Shown here: positions 23,198 through 35,105 of the stretch, in pieces
Layout of the letters: each line of letters begins with the position of its first letter
Numbering within the stretch: the first letter of the stretch is position 1
Origin: Phyto melanocephala
Lineage: Eukaryota; Arthropoda; Insecta; Diptera; Rhinophoridae
DNA length: 64,000 nucleotides
Assembly (NCBI GenBank): GCA_941918925.1
Contig: OW799233.1
Coordinates: 137,699,723-137,763,722, forward strand
Reading direction: 5' to 3'
The notes under the pieces: generated by a model
Seen by the model: only the letters and a program-made list of their open reading frames with translations
What the model was told of the DNA's origin: nothing
Databases searched by the model: none
Made by a program: the position numbers and the translations under genes

Positions 23198-23652
23198 TTA
23201 ATTTTCTAGGTCTGTTCGTAAAGTTAAATATGGTTTTCTTAGAGTTTAAACCTTTAAAAGTTCTAGCTTTTTGTTCCAAAACGGATTTTAACCTATAATA
23301 AGTTATGAAAGTAAAAAAACACATTTAAAAAAAATTTTTATAACAAAAAAAAAAAGGCAGAAATTCAATAAGTAGACTTCAATAAGACTTTACAATATAA
23401 ACAAATAAGACTTTACAATATAAACAAATAAAAAAAACATATTAAAAAAATCGTTAAGGTGTGAGTGAATTAGTTTTTCTGAGAAAACCCACTGACGTGA
23501 CTTGGCTGTTTCCAAGACCAAAAAGATATTAAACTTTTTTACATAAATTTTTTTCATTTAAACTTTATAACTTTTAATGAAATTTATTTTTTACTTACAA
23601 CTTAAAAAGATAATTGATATAGATGAACTTTTATTGCATAAATATAAATTAA
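23198..23652. other. AT-rich spacer
   Basis: Nothing recognised beyond a short direct repeat, AAGACTTTACAATATAAACA, near 23381-23430. Confidence 0.45.
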
Positions 23653-24413
23653 TTATACCCTTTCAAACAGTGAAAGAGGGTTTGTCATTCCGTGTGAAAA
23701 TTCTACAATTTTCATTTCCGACCACATAAAGTAAATATTTTCTGAAGGCTTATGAATAGGGTAGTCGATTAAGCTCGGTCAGTCTGTCCGTGTGTATGTT
23801 GAAATCAAGTTTTTGAAGCCCCTTGATTTCGCCTGGACCCGGGTGAGGTATTAAAATATCAGAAATATGTGAGAGTAGATCGGTATTGAAAATCAGAAAC
23901 ATCTGTAAATAAATAAATAAACCACGGCCACCTCAACAACAATATACATACAAACGTGGTATACTGGTTAGAGTAAACGTGGCATCGAATCACAGCTGAG
24001 TCAATAAAATTTTTTTTGTTATTTTATATATATTTTTATTTATTTCTTTTTAATTTTTATTTAAAGGTTTTTTTTAGAATTTTTTTTTAATTTTTTTTAA
24101 CGTTTTTTTTTATTTTTTTTTATTATTTATATTTATTTATTTTATTTATATTTTTATTTTTTTTTATTTCTTTTTAATTTTTTTTTAATTATTTATATCT
24201 TCTATATTTTTTCAATTTCTTTTTTATTATTTTTTTAACATCCATACTTAAATTTAAAATTTTACAATGGGATGTTTTTATATATGTTTTTTTTATGTAT
24301 GTACGTATTTCGTATGAGATGAATGGTGATACAAACTATTGTTATTGCATGACTACACGTTGTGAAAGGTATATAAGATTCAGCACGTCCGAAGATAGCA
24401 CTCTTACTTATTT
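23653..24413 (+). mobile_element. DINE-1-like Helentron, short subfamily, copy 3
   Basis: In element sense on the plus strand it starts TTATACCCTTTCAAACAGTG and continues GTCATTCCGTGTGAAAATTC, TTTCCGACCACATAAAGTAA, GTCAGTCTGTCCGTGTG, CCTGGACCCGGGTGAGG. The tRNA-like TACTGGTTAGAGTAAACG..GGCATCGAATC follows near 23960-23995, then a long T-rich core (24005-24235). The end is AGATTCAGCACGTCCGAAGA and TAGCACTCTTACTTA. The hairpin is damaged. It has no coding capacity. Confidence 0.85.
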
Positions 24414-25269
24414 TTGTTTAAGGAAATTAAGCTAAATGATATTAAAATAAATTGAAAATTTTATTCAGATTTTGTCCATGTTAAAAATAATTAAAATTTA
24501 AGTGATTTTAAAGAGGCTTCCATAAAAAAAAATTTGAATAAAACTTCATACTAATGTTTATACCCTAAAAGGATATCATTGATTTGCTAGTACTCATTTT
24601 GTCTGTTTCTGACATTCTTGACAAATTTATTTCCCTTCTTTGATTGACTTGATTTCCGACATTATTTTGATTATTTTATTTTTCTATCAAAAAAGTACAA
24701 TTGCGATCACGGAAAAACATTTTGATAAGAAATTGGTTGGTTAAACTATTCAATATATTAAACTGATTGCGTAAATCTTTTATAATTATTATTACGCTTG
24801 AACGATTTTTATTGCACTATAACTTTATTTATAAATATATCTTTATATGAATGTACGTACATATGTATATACAGCTGCGTGTAATTAATTAGGGACACTA
24901 GTAACCAATAAAGAGCTGCATAAGCATAAGAAAATTTGCTTTCAAGCAATTTCATTAGATTGAAAGTAGTACATGTGTATAACTCTTTCAATATAAATTG
25001 CATACTGGCAAAAATATGCGTTTTGCTTTACGATAAAAATATTTAAGAAAAAAGAAAAGAAAATAAAAATATTTAAGAAAAAAAAAAAGAAATTAAAATA
25101 TATTAAAGCTGACATAGAATATTTAAAACACGTTTGGATGTTTTGACAGTAAATCTAGACCAAAGAAAAAAATTGCATAGAGAGAAACTTTATTTAATAG
25201 ATTATTTTTATTTAATTTATTTAATACTCATAGCGCTTTGTACTGAATATGAATTTGAACAGGAATTAA
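24414..25269. other. AT-rich spacer
   Basis: No feature recognised. The 64-codon minus-strand frame at 24809-25003 is not supported. Confidence 0.45.
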
Positions 25270-25830
25270 TTAAATCATTTATAAGAAAGTGTTTTCTCTT
25301 TAAACTGCCGTAAATATTATTATTTAGTAACACTGCTGTTTAATATTTTTACGTTTTGTATGTGCTCTATTGTACTCGATGTTTTTGTTTACGATTTACC
25401 GTTTCATTATTTATTGTAGCTTTTTGTTTTGATATTCTACTTTAAAAACTTTTATTAGTTTTGTTTTGTTATTTATGTATGTTAACATTGAAATATAGGC
25501 TGACTTTCAAAACGTTCGTATACAATGTTTGTATACAGTATTGATACTGTATTTAAATTACATACATATGTAAAGTTCCGTAATACTGCATCAACTATAA
25601 AACCAATGCATTGTTTGTTTTCTTATTGCGTTAAAAATACTTGGCGGCGTCGTTTTGAAATGGTATACATTGTATAATTATTGTACTGCGGCGTTATGAA
25701 ATATGATGCTGTGTTCAAACACAATGCAACTGACGTTTTGGAAGTCAGCCATAGTGATTGAAGAAGTATTCACTAGAACTCAAACCTTTTAGAACATTGA
25801 ACGCAACTCTTTAGTAGCCAGTATTATATA
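25270..25830 (+). repeat. Dispersed repeat G, copy 1, carrying a MITE
   Basis: Outside the MITE this aligns with 61780-62035. Shared landmarks are TAAGAAAGTG, TCTTTAAACT.CC, ACTGCTGTTTAATATTTTT, TTGTATGTG.TCTATTGT, TTTGTTATTTATGT, AAATATAGTGATTGAA and AACGCA.CTCTTT. It is non-coding and unclassified. Confidence 0.65.
25498..25750. mobile_element. 253 bp MITE with GGCTGACTT ends and ATA duplication
   Basis: Termini are GGCTGACTTTCAAAACGT and, inverted, GGCTGACTTCCAAAACGT. They are flanked by ATA at 25495-25497 and 25751-25753. Repeat G copy 2 (near 61950) reads AAATATAGTGATTGAA with a single ATA, so the 3 bp duplication is confirmed by an empty site. Three-base duplication suggests a Harbinger-like origin, although ATA is not the usual TWA. 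Confidence 0.8.
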
Positions 25831-25990
25831 AATTTATACAAATATTACCCAATAAAATTTGTTATTTTAGATTTAATTTATGGTCATACTTTACTGTAGT
25901 TGGGCTTGTAATTTATAGTGGGTTTGAAGAATTTGTTAAATAAGTTTATCGTTAAAATTCTTTTATTACTCAGATAAGCCCACACAATTA

Positions 25991-26465
25991 CACTGCTCAG
26001 CAGCAAAATCCTCTATTAAATAAAACTATGTGGATTAAATGGATTTTGATGCGCTGAACTCAAATCCGTTGTCGGTTTTTTTTCCATCAGATCGGAATTT
26101 TTTTTTATGGGCGTGGCATTTTTTTACGCCTAAATTAGTCAGGTACGGTGGCATATTTCATCCTAACTCAAGAACCAGTCATCCGATTTTCAAATATTTA
26201 TGGTTTATGGCTTTTTTTATTTTTATAACTAAGTATTTTTAAGATGAGTAGCTCTCAGAAAAAAGTGCAAAATGTTCAATTTTTGTTTTTTTATTTGTTT
26301 TAATTCCATTTTTAAATTGAAAAATACTACAAATTTTGCACGAAAAAAATCCGATCTGATGGAAAAAAACCCGACAACGGATTTGAGTTCAGCTAATCAA
26401 AATCCATATAGTCCACATAGTTTTCATTAACGGGAAGACAAAAAATTATTTTTTGTAGAGCAGTG
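25991..26465. mobile_element. 475 bp foldback element with long inverted arms
   Basis: Outer ends read CACTGCTC on both strands. The inner arms 26027-26100 and 26345-26425 are inverted copies of about 75 bp: ACTATGTGGATTAAATGG, GCTGAACTCAAATCCGTTGT and TTTTTCCATCAGATCGGA. The 240 bp loop is AT-rich. The 67-codon frame 26039-26242 crosses the left arm and is not a gene. No convincing target duplication is seen. Confidence 0.75.
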
Positions 26466-26491
26466 TGTGCTATAAAAATTTTTTACAGTAT

Positions 26492-27165
26492 ACTAGCTAA
26501 TACCCGGTGTGCTTCGCCACCCCAAATTTTAGTATTTAATTCATATGGCAGGTGCCACGCCCACTATTGGTAATGCACCCATTTTTTCCATAAATGTTTA
26601 TTTGAATATTAAAGTTGCTTTTGCAAAATTTTAGTACTCTAATCGATATCGTTTTCCAGATATACGAATTTTAGTATTTAATTCATACGGTAGGTGCCAC
26701 GCCCACTATTAATAATGCACGGATTTCTTGCCCAAATGTTCATTTGGGTGTCAAAGTTTCTCTTGCAAAATTTTACTACTCTAATCGATATCGTTTTCCA
26801 AATATACAAATTTTAGTATTTAATTCATGTGGCCACGTCTACTATTGCAAGTTCGCCCATTTTTTACCCAAATGTTCGTGTGGATGTCAAAGTTTACCGT
26901 ACTTAATTTGAAGACTCTAGCTGCATTAACTTTCGTGATATACATATAATATTTAATACTTATTCTTTAATAAGGCGTGGCACCCCGCCCACTTACAATT
27001 TCAAACCAAAGTATAGCCTATAGTTCCTTCCAGACATACAGAAAGATTCTGTGAAAATTTCAAGGAAATCGGTCCAGCCGTTTAACCGTCTATAAAGCAC
27101 AAACAAACATAAAAACATATAAACAAACAAACATACAAACACACATTGATTTATATATATAGATA
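26492..27165 (+). repeat. Family A-related repeat, diverged subfamily
   Basis: Head TACTAGCTAATACCCGGTGT, GCTTCGCCACCCC. It has two and a half internal units of about 140 bp with GGTGCCACGCCCACTATT and TCTAATCGATATCGTTTTCC. Then come GAAAATTTCAAGGAAATCGG, CCAGCCGTTTAACCGTCTAT, a run of ACAAACAAACATACAAACAC and the tail TTTATATATATAGATAG. The head, GCCCAC units, 'AAATCGG' phrase and TATAGAT tail show common ancestry with family A, but the unit sequence differs. Confidence 0.75.
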
Positions 27166-27529
27166 GAAAATAAATCAGGTTAGTTCTTTCCAGGTTACAA
27201 TACTTAGATCATGGGTAACAAAGTTGTGTAGTATTTTTTCAAAAAGCAAAAGAAATTTTTTTTTTACAGATCTGTCAATTGCAAATTTCCACACAAGCAT
27301 AATTTCTGTACAATAAGAATTGTATTTTGTAATTTTTGTGTGCTAGTTTGACACCAATAGCATTTTTTTGTGAATGAATCGCACGGTTGTATATTTTAGT
27401 GAATTATGGCCTTAAACGACATTCTTAGAAAAATGAACTGTTTTTTAAAAAATTTTGTAAAATAATAATATCACAATCACACCACTTTAGAATGAAACCG
27501 AGTGGCTATATATTCGTAATCCGAAATTA
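27166..27529. other. AT-rich spacer
   Basis: Nothing recognised. Confidence 0.45.
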
Positions 27530-28050
27530 AAAGAAAATACAGGATTGGGGGATTTAAATGTTACCTATTTAAACGACCATATTTTTTGTGTGAAATAATT
27601 TTTTTTATTGATTTAAATTACAAAATGTGCGGAAATAAACAAAATTTCAGAATATATTGACTTTAGCTTTATGTGGTCACATTTTGTCTTGACTATGGCT
27701 TTCAAACGGATAAAAAAGGAATTTTTTATTGAAATAATATTACCTACTGATATTTTTGCACTTTCCTGTACAATATCTTTCTTCAGCGCTCTAGATCACA
27801 GCTGCCCAGACCAATATTTGAGATGAAAACATACTTCGGGTGGCCGGTCGTATGCCCCTATTTTCGTGACTGTGTTTAGTTAAGTAAACACGATAATTTT
27901 GAAAGTCTATCAATTGTCATAATCAAGGCAAATCAAGGCTAAAGTAATCCGTTGCTTTAATACTTTTATACATTTTGTAAATGGAATCAATAAAAAGAAT
28001 TTTACACCCAAAAAATATGGTCGTTTGAATGGATAACACTTAAATCGCCT
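27530..28050. repeat. Imperfect inverted-repeat (foldback) element
   Basis: 27545-27625 and 27965-28045 are inverted relatives. The left arm has GATTTAAATGTTACCTATTT, AAACGACCATATTTTTTGTG and TTTTTATTGATTTAAATTAC; the right arm, inverted, has GATTTAAGTGTTATCCATTC, AAACGACCATATTTTTTGGG and TTTTTATTGATTCCATTTAC. Weaker similarity continues inward. The loop is about 340 bp. Outer termini are not defined. Confidence 0.6.
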
Positions 28051-30225
28051 TACCATAAATACAAAGGAAAATATACGCGGGCCACAATGAAATATTTGAA
28101 AAAAGGTATCCCTATATAATTGCACGCAGCTTTGGGTTTTGTAAAAAATAATATTACCCTCCAGATAAAGTAACTAGTATGTGGTTAGAAATATTCTAGT
28201 TTCTTCAAGCTTCAGACTATCGATTATAAGATTAGGTTGTCATAGGACTCCAACTAGTATATTTGTATATAGTTTTCTACTAGTTTAAATACTAGTTATG
28301 TTAGAGAGTGGTGAACACATATATAGAAAAGCAATTTAATCTGCATTTTACACAGCAATTTAATGATCAAGCACTATGAAATTTTTCTTGGGTTGTGAAG
28401 TAGCGTCCTCTGGTTTTGAAGTTTCACGCTAAAGCCACTATACCAGTACACTATTATTTTAAATAGATATAAATAGATTTTGTTTAAAAAACAAAGTAAT
28501 CTTTTTTTGATGGGCGAATGTTGAGTTTGTTTATTGTCAGCCAATGCGTGTGGGATATACTACAGTCTCGTTACAACTAGTTATAAGAACGAACCAAAAC
28601 GTTACTGGTAAATAATTTAGTTACAGGATAGTTGCAAACCAGCTTATATAGACTATTTTATGTGTGCATACATATAACATACATACAATTGTTTTTACTA
28701 GAAATTGATAATAAAATAAATGTTTCTATTTAAGGGGGTTACACATCCCTGTGTTGCTTTTAACTTAAATACAAAGACGTTGAATGTTAAAAAGGTTAAA
28801 GAAATTTAATAATTTAAGACAACTATAAAAATAACATATCAAAAGGGAGTTAACTACAATAAATGAAATAAAATCAAAAGACTACACTGTTTTTTTTTTA
28901 TTTAGAAAAAACCACCCATTTGAAAATCTAACAAATGTTCTGCAGTTGTTTAAAAAAGTACATTAAAGCTGTCTTTGAAAATAAAACGTTAAATTCTTGT
29001 TAGATAAAATTTGATTGTTATCTGATAAATCTTTATATTAAAAAGCACAATGTCTGGGAGCAATTTAAAAAAGAAAACAATTTCATAACTTTTATTAGAA
29101 AAATCTTAAAACTTTCCTGAATTTTTATCTTTAAATACAAGGTAGTAAACTAACAAAATGAAAATAAAAAAAAAACAAGTTCATGCACATAAACATTACA
29201 ATACAATTTATGTAGAGTAATTTTCATTTTATCGATAAGAAAATCGCACAATCACGAGAAGACCAAAAGAAAATATTAAAAAAAAATCCAAGCAGATGTA
29301 CTCCACTTGAACTCACTTTGGTGGTATGTTTATGATATGAATGTAAAAAAGCATTGAATAGAAGTGGGGTAAAAAAAAGAACCATGACTAGGAAAAGAAG
29401 TATACCCCCTGGTTGTAAGCATAACTGAAGTGGTCGTTGTACACTTGTACACTTTTTTGTATAGATTTTTATTATTTTCCTTAAATTAAAAAGCAAATGA
29501 AATTAAAAACCATCATCAGGAGCAGAAGAAAATTGTAAGCGGGAAAGGAATAACAAGGACATGTTAATTAACAGTGTCATAAAAAAGTTTTTATAAAATC
29601 ACAAATTGAAGAGCAGGAAGGAAATAAGTTTCTAATAGCCTTAAGGTTTTGATTTTCTTTTTTACTTGCTTACACAAAGAGTAAAATAACTTTTGTATGT
29701 CTTCAAGTAAAAAATCTAAAGAAACTTGTGTGCTTAGATTGGTGTAAGTGTAAATTTATTAAATTGCTTTTTGATTTTTTTTAAATAAATTTAATTTCAA
29801 GTATGCAAATGAATAGCAGAACTTGGACCGCTCTGCTGGCCCCAACAAAGTTTTAGCATTGTATTTTTTAGGATATTAATTTAAATATTATCTACCATTA
29901 CTTGTCAGGTATGCAGTACTTGTTATAAATAATATTTTATAAGTATGAGGGTATCACTCCCCCTTCTGTTATCCTTATATTTTTGGATCCATTTAGGAAA
30001 TTGTTATCAAATTACCTCATAGTTAGTTATAACCATAGAAGTAACAGTTTTACAGAAATGAAATCAAAATTATTTTTAGGTATAGGTGGGGGTTTCACCA
30101 TGTTCTCCGATCTGAGCGTAACGATTATACAATTTTTTTTTGGAATAAGATAAAAGTAAAATACACAAAGTTTTAATATTATAGATGCAATAGTTTTCAC
30201 GATATTTAATAAAATCTATTTTTTT
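28051..30225. other. AT-rich stretch without recognised genes
   Basis: This is the longest piece with no repeat I can name. A 90-codon minus-strand frame at 29224-29496 is hydrophobic in its middle and has no known motif. I see no splice-flanked exon of convincing coding character. 29820-29850 is slightly GC-richer but not tRNA-like. Confidence 0.4.
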
Positions 30226-30479
30226 TATAGAAAATACTATATTTGACAATATTTACGCCATTTTATTTTGGACGCCATCTTGGATTTTTACATTTTTTAT
30301 AGATTACTATATTCGTACTAATATTGAGGGTGTTGAAGTAAATACTTGATTTGACCCATATATAAATTTATGTTACAACATTTAGAAGTGGCCGCCATGA
30401 TTGATTTTATTTTTTCTATAGTGTTTATATATTTTGCTAATTAAGTCTTTTGGGATTAAGTTGTTAGGGTAAAAGATAC

Positions 30480-31428
30480 ACAAAGTATCAATTTTTATAC
30501 GGACGAATCAAAGACTGGTGACCGAATTGGAATAGGTTTATAAGACATTAGCCGAAACGGAAGTAAATACTTCCGTCTACTAGATCACAATACTGTTTTC
30601 CAGGCTGAGATTATGGCAATAACGGAAGGTGTTAAATGGATAAAGGAAATTGATAGCGTAGCTCCGATTCGTATCTTTACGGGTAGCCAATCAGTTATAA
30701 CGATACTAATAAATGAAAAGGTTGAATCTCGAAATTTACTACAATACAAGAGTGAGGTAAGCTCGCATAGAAATTGTGAACGTATAGATATAATATGGAT
30801 TCCAAGTCATCACGGCATAATCAGTAATCCAAAATGGGATAATTTTTAAATGATATAACCTTGGAAAATGCTTAACCCTTTCAGTAGTTCAAAACTGAAC
30901 TTAAAGTTTGGGCAATAGAGGAACACGTCAGGAAATTGCGAAATGCAAATGTCGGTAAAGTGACGAACATACTATGGGGTGACCCAAATCATGGGAAGTT
31001 GAAGGAAATTCTGAAACTAAGTAGACCAAGACTAAGAAGATTAACTAGTGTGATAACGGGTCACACGGAATTGAGAACTCATCAAGCTCGCATGGGACTG
31101 TCGAATGAATCGACATGTAGGTCATGCTAGAAGGAGGAGGAAACTTTGGAACATAAACTTTCTCAATGCCCTGCGTTTGGTCGTATTAGGCGCAAACAAT
31201 TTAAGGTGGATACTATGCCGAACTTGGAATGCCTGAGAGACTCAAATTTGAGATCGATAGGGAATTACATTGAAGGAACTGGGTTTCTGACTGGGTTTCT
31301 AGGATTATGGTTTCATTAGGGGAATTTTTAGTTCCTAGAGAACGCACAACATGCCAATGGGGCACATGTGTATACCTGTTATAGGTTTGGGCTTTAAGTG
31401 CACCTCTTTTTCAACCTAACCTAACCTA
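30480..31428 (+). pseudogene. LOA/I-type LINE, RNase H domain and 3' end, broken
   Basis: FYTDESKTGDRIGIG near 30490 carries the first RNase H Asp (TDES). FQAEIMAITEGVKWI near 30598 carries the Glu. FTGSQSV near 30678 stands where relatives have S-D-S-Q-S-A, so the catalytic Asp reads Gly. IIWIPSHHGI near 30793 corresponds to the W-I-P-G-H block. A second frame (30936-31128) continues with LSRPRLRRLTSVITGHTELR and NESTCRSC; after a stop, EEETLEHKLSQCPAFGRIRR completes a C-C-H-C zinc-binding pattern usual at the end of such LINEs. The copy ends in AACCTAACCTAACCTAA at about 31412-31428, a LINE tail. It is 5'-truncated within the polyprotein and inserted into the surrounding Helentron. Confidence 0.85.
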
Positions 31429-31755
31429 AGGCTTTTTATTTGATACCCATGTCGATTCTCTCAGTTGCCCAGAAGCTAAAAAAATTAATTTTAGGAAAAA
31501 ACAGAGAAGCATTTTAAGTTTTGTGTTTACATCTCACTTAGTTTCTAAACGATTTTTCACTTTTTCGTAGCAATAGTTTCTGAGACTATGGCTTGTATTT
31601 TGGTGACTTTAGCGTGTCCAAAAATCAATTATGAGCTTTAGGAACTTTATACAGTAAAAAATATAAATATATATTTTTAAAATAATTTCCACAAATTAGT
31701 GATCATTTGTTCAAAATACAACAATCCTTAGAGGCTAACGTGTCTATAAATTATA

Positions 31756-32462
31756 CACGCAAAGAAAAAATATGGTTGTGGTAACCATAATCGAAGAGCA
31801 ACATACTATGATTGAATTGTATGATCATCTTTAAAATAATTTAAGCATCATTCAATAATCATATATATGACTACAATTGAAATCGACAATCTTTGCTTTT
31901 TTACGGCAAATTACTGTGCTGTAACATACACATATTGCTTGTACTCACCAATTTAATTCCAATTTTTATACCAATATTATTTTACATTTTTTCGTTTATT
32001 TTTTTTAAATTTTCTTTAATTTTTCAAAATTTTTGTTAATTTTTTTGACATCTCAAACTTTTAAAATAATAAAAATTTCATCAGCAAGAAGAAGAACAGT
32101 TGAAATCAAATTATTGTTAATAAAAAATCATAGCTTGATTATTTTGTAATCATACTGTTGTCTCACTTATTATTTAATGATTATTTTTAATTTTTAATGC
32201 TTTTGAATATAATGCTATTTTTGTCAAATTAATTTTTTTAAATCATACTATTTTTGAATGATAATCATTTTGAAATTTTTACGAAAAGTAATCATGTAAT
32301 CATTAAATAATACAATTCAAACAAATGCTTGATTATCGTGACAAAATATATGATGAAATGAAACAAAAATAACTATTACTTGTTTTCGATAACTAAATAT
32401 TGTTTTAGAAAAAATAATATGACCGTCGTGATTATGTCGTAACCATGGTTTTTCTTTGCGTG
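31756..32462. mobile_element. Family C MITE, copy 4 (707 bp)
   Basis: Ends are CACGCAAAGAAAAAATATGG and, inverted, CACGCAAAGAAAAACCATGG, with TA on both sides (31754-31755, 32463-32464). The same Helentron position in the copy near 55430 reads ATTATACTAGGGCTC with a single TA. The interior has CGAAGAGCAACATACTATGA on the left, and AACTATTACTTGTTTTCGAT and GACCGTCGTGATTATGTCGT on the right. It is non-coding and nearly identical to copy 5 over most of its length. Confidence 0.88.
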
Positions 32463-32795
32463 TACTAGACTTGAAAAATTCTGATTTTTATGGGAAAAAT
32501 ATGTGAAATAACAGAGGCAGACATGTTTATTTGCTCTAATCTTAGAATGTTATGGGGCGATAGCGCTGGATTTCCATAGCGATTCATTACCGAATATTTC
32601 CAAAAGATTGATAGCACATACAGATCTGTGCTACATGTGGGGGGCTTCTAAAAGTTGATCTCAAACAACAGGCGTACATACGGACATTGCTCATTCGACG
32701 CCCCTTTTTTACAAGGTCGGATATGAACATTGTAGAAATTGCAAACATAGTAACATATAAGTATACCATTGGCACCATAGGTGAAAGGTATAAAA

Positions 32796-33866
32796 ATACC
32801 GAAATCTTTGCAGTCGTTCATAAGGAGCATGCGACATTTATTTGCATAAACATAAGTATTTGATTTTTATTTACATATAAAGATATGAAAAAAAATGTTA
32901 AATGAAAATTTCTAGGACAACGTTTTCTTGTTGTTTTTGTTAAATCTTCACGTACTCAATTCGAAAAATGTTAACACCAAAATATATATTAATTTCTTAT
33001 TTTCTGTTGTGAGTTTGTATGTGTGTGTATGCAAGAAAGAGTACATATTAATATAAAATCTTTTTATAAACATGTAAAATATTAAAACTCATATACATAT
33101 ATACATACAATCATTGTTCGTTAAAATTCCCCTAAGTATTACCATCTAATTCGAATAGCCATAAACCACAATTCCCCCAGAAAATAAAAACAGAGAATAG
33201 AACCATAACAGCACAAAACGAAATGAAGATGACAATAAAGCTGAAAAATACCCTTTTTTCAAATAGATTTTCTTTAAAATCATTTATTCATATTTATGGG
33301 ACCAGTAGAGGAAACGGGTACAGAGAATAGATCGAAAATAATAATAGGTTCTTTAAATGTACAACAAAGATTTGCTAACCTAACGAACTAAGCCAAAGCA
33401 ACGTACATATTTAATATGTGAGTGTGTTTATATGTATTGATGTTAGTTTGTGTGGGTGAATATATACATATACATATACATTTAAATTGTTCTTTTGTTA
33501 TGAGCTGTCTCCCACAATGTCTGCCAATTTATAGAGAAATACATTAACAACAACAAATACAACTTTTAAAAATAACCAACCTCTCTAGTTTGTGACAGAC
33601 AACTCACACACAAACACGCACTCATTTATTCAAAGACCTTCATACAGAATGTACAGGACTTAGATCACATAATATGAACATTAGATGGATACACAAAAAA
33701 CATGTTACAAAAAATAAATAAGCATATTAGCAAAACAACCCAACAAATCTTTCTTTTCCTAGTAGAATAAAAAATTTTGAAATATTTTCTAAGCAAGTTG
33801 ATGAAGCGTTTTAGATTGTTTAAGAAATTTTTTTGTTTAAACCAAATTTTTATTATATTCATTTGA
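32796..33866. other. AT-rich spacer with microsatellite tracts
   Basis: Short (TG)n and (ATAC)n tracts lie near 33010-33110 and 33440-33480. No exon is recognised. Confidence 0.45.
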
Positions 33867-33874
33867 CTACATAC

Positions 33875-34923
33875 TAGGGTGATCTTTCAGCTGGCGGTTT
33901 TTTCTGAATGTTGATTTTTCGAATATCAAATACACCGGTTTTTTATCCGAAAAAGCCGGTTTTTTTATTTTTAAAAAGTTTATTTTCATATATCTTTGTA
34001 ACCAGTCGTACTATATTAGTATATTTAGAACGCTAAAAGTTTCCAAAAAGCAGAAAATAAAAACTTAAATATTCTTCCATAATATTGTAGGAAATTTATT
34101 TGTTGTTTAAAAAACAAATGTAAAATAAGAAAAATAATAAAGCTTTAATATTATTTTTTTATAGGATATAAACTTAACGTTAAAAGTTAAAGGTAATTGA
34201 AGCATAAACTTAGCTGATCGATCACTTTTAGGTAAAAAGTATAGTTACAATAAAAAAGAACCAATAATCTCTCTTTCCAGATCCTAATTTTAATTAATAA
34301 CATTGAGTGTCTGTCAACTTAAATTTCAATTAATATAATGGAACAAACCAGTTTATGCAAACATTTGTATATCTGGCAGGGGTATAAGAAAGAATTTTTA
34401 AAATAAAATTTTAAATTTTTTTCCCTAGCCTTTAAAATGTATTTCGAATTGCAGAAATAATTTCAAACAAAATACGTTAGTGCATATTAGTTTTAAAGAT
34501 CTATTTAACATTTAAAAAATTTACAGAAGGAGAAACAAAAATTTATAACAGCCTTATAAAAAGTTTTATTTATTTATTTATTAATATATTGTATTTATTT
34601 ATTTTACTTGTAAAGAGTACCTTTTGTCTTTAAATTCAACTAAACCAAAAACCAAATTTGTCAACTGCATTCATGTCAGTTATTGCGTATTGCGTCACTT
34701 AGTGCAGCCAAACGTTTATAAACTGTAAAAATTTCATTTTTATATACAAATTTAATAATAATCTTTTTTTACAATATTTTTTTAATTTTTACTTTAAATA
34801 TTATATTTTATATATTCGAACCGGTTAACTGGTTTTTTCTCAATTTTCAAAATAGCAACCGGTTTTTTTTAAATTTTAAATTTCAAACTATTTCTTAAAA
34901 AAGTCGAATAATCGATCACCCTA
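33875..34923. mobile_element. hAT-type non-autonomous element, TAGGGTGATC ends
   Basis: Both ends read TAGGGTGATC inward. They are flanked by a perfect 8 bp duplication CTACATAC at 33867-33874 and 34924-34931. YAGNG termini with an 8 bp duplication are diagnostic of hAT elements. Subterminal repeats of AACCGGTT/CCGGTTTTTT lie near both ends (33930-33965 and 34818-34868). It is 1,049 bp with no transposase frame. Confidence 0.9.
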
Positions 34924-35105
34924 CTACATACTGTATGCAATTGGCCATTGTAAAATGCAAATTTGTCTTTACATTATGGGTCTTTCAATAGAGAAGTAAA
35001 ATTAAAAACTTTTGTTCAACAAAAAATGCTAAGTTTCGCAAAATTTTTCGATAATAAAATTCTGGCAACTTTACTTAAATTAAAAAAATACTTAGGGTTT
35101 GGCAT

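Larger units (their letters stand above)
30226..32795 (-). mobile_element. DINE-1-like Helentron, long subfamily, with a LINE and a C MITE inside
   Basis: Helentron sequence occurs in three blocks. 30226-~30450 has CGCCATTTTATTTTGGACGC and AGTGGCCGCCATGATTGATT. 31429-31755 has GGCTTTTTATTTGATACCCA, GTAGCAATAGTTTCTGAGAC and GCGTGTCCAAAAATCAATTA. 32463-32795 has ATGTTATGGGGCGATAGCGC, CGATTCATTACCGAATATTT, AAGGTCGGATATGAACATTG and TAGGTGAAAGGTATAAAAAT. The same three blocks are adjacent in the copies at 45876-47116 and 53657-55735. On the minus strand the 5' end is at 32795; the 3' hairpin end is not visible. It is non-coding. Confidence 0.8.

Noticed and set aside
29224..29496. 90-codon minus-strand frame with hydrophobic middle
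   Set aside because: AT-rich composition makes such frames likely by chance, and no domain or codon signal supports it.
31412..31428. AACCTAACCTAACCTAA as telomere-like repeat
   Set aside because: It is the 3' tail of the LINE fragment, only three units long, and higher flies do not use such telomere repeats.
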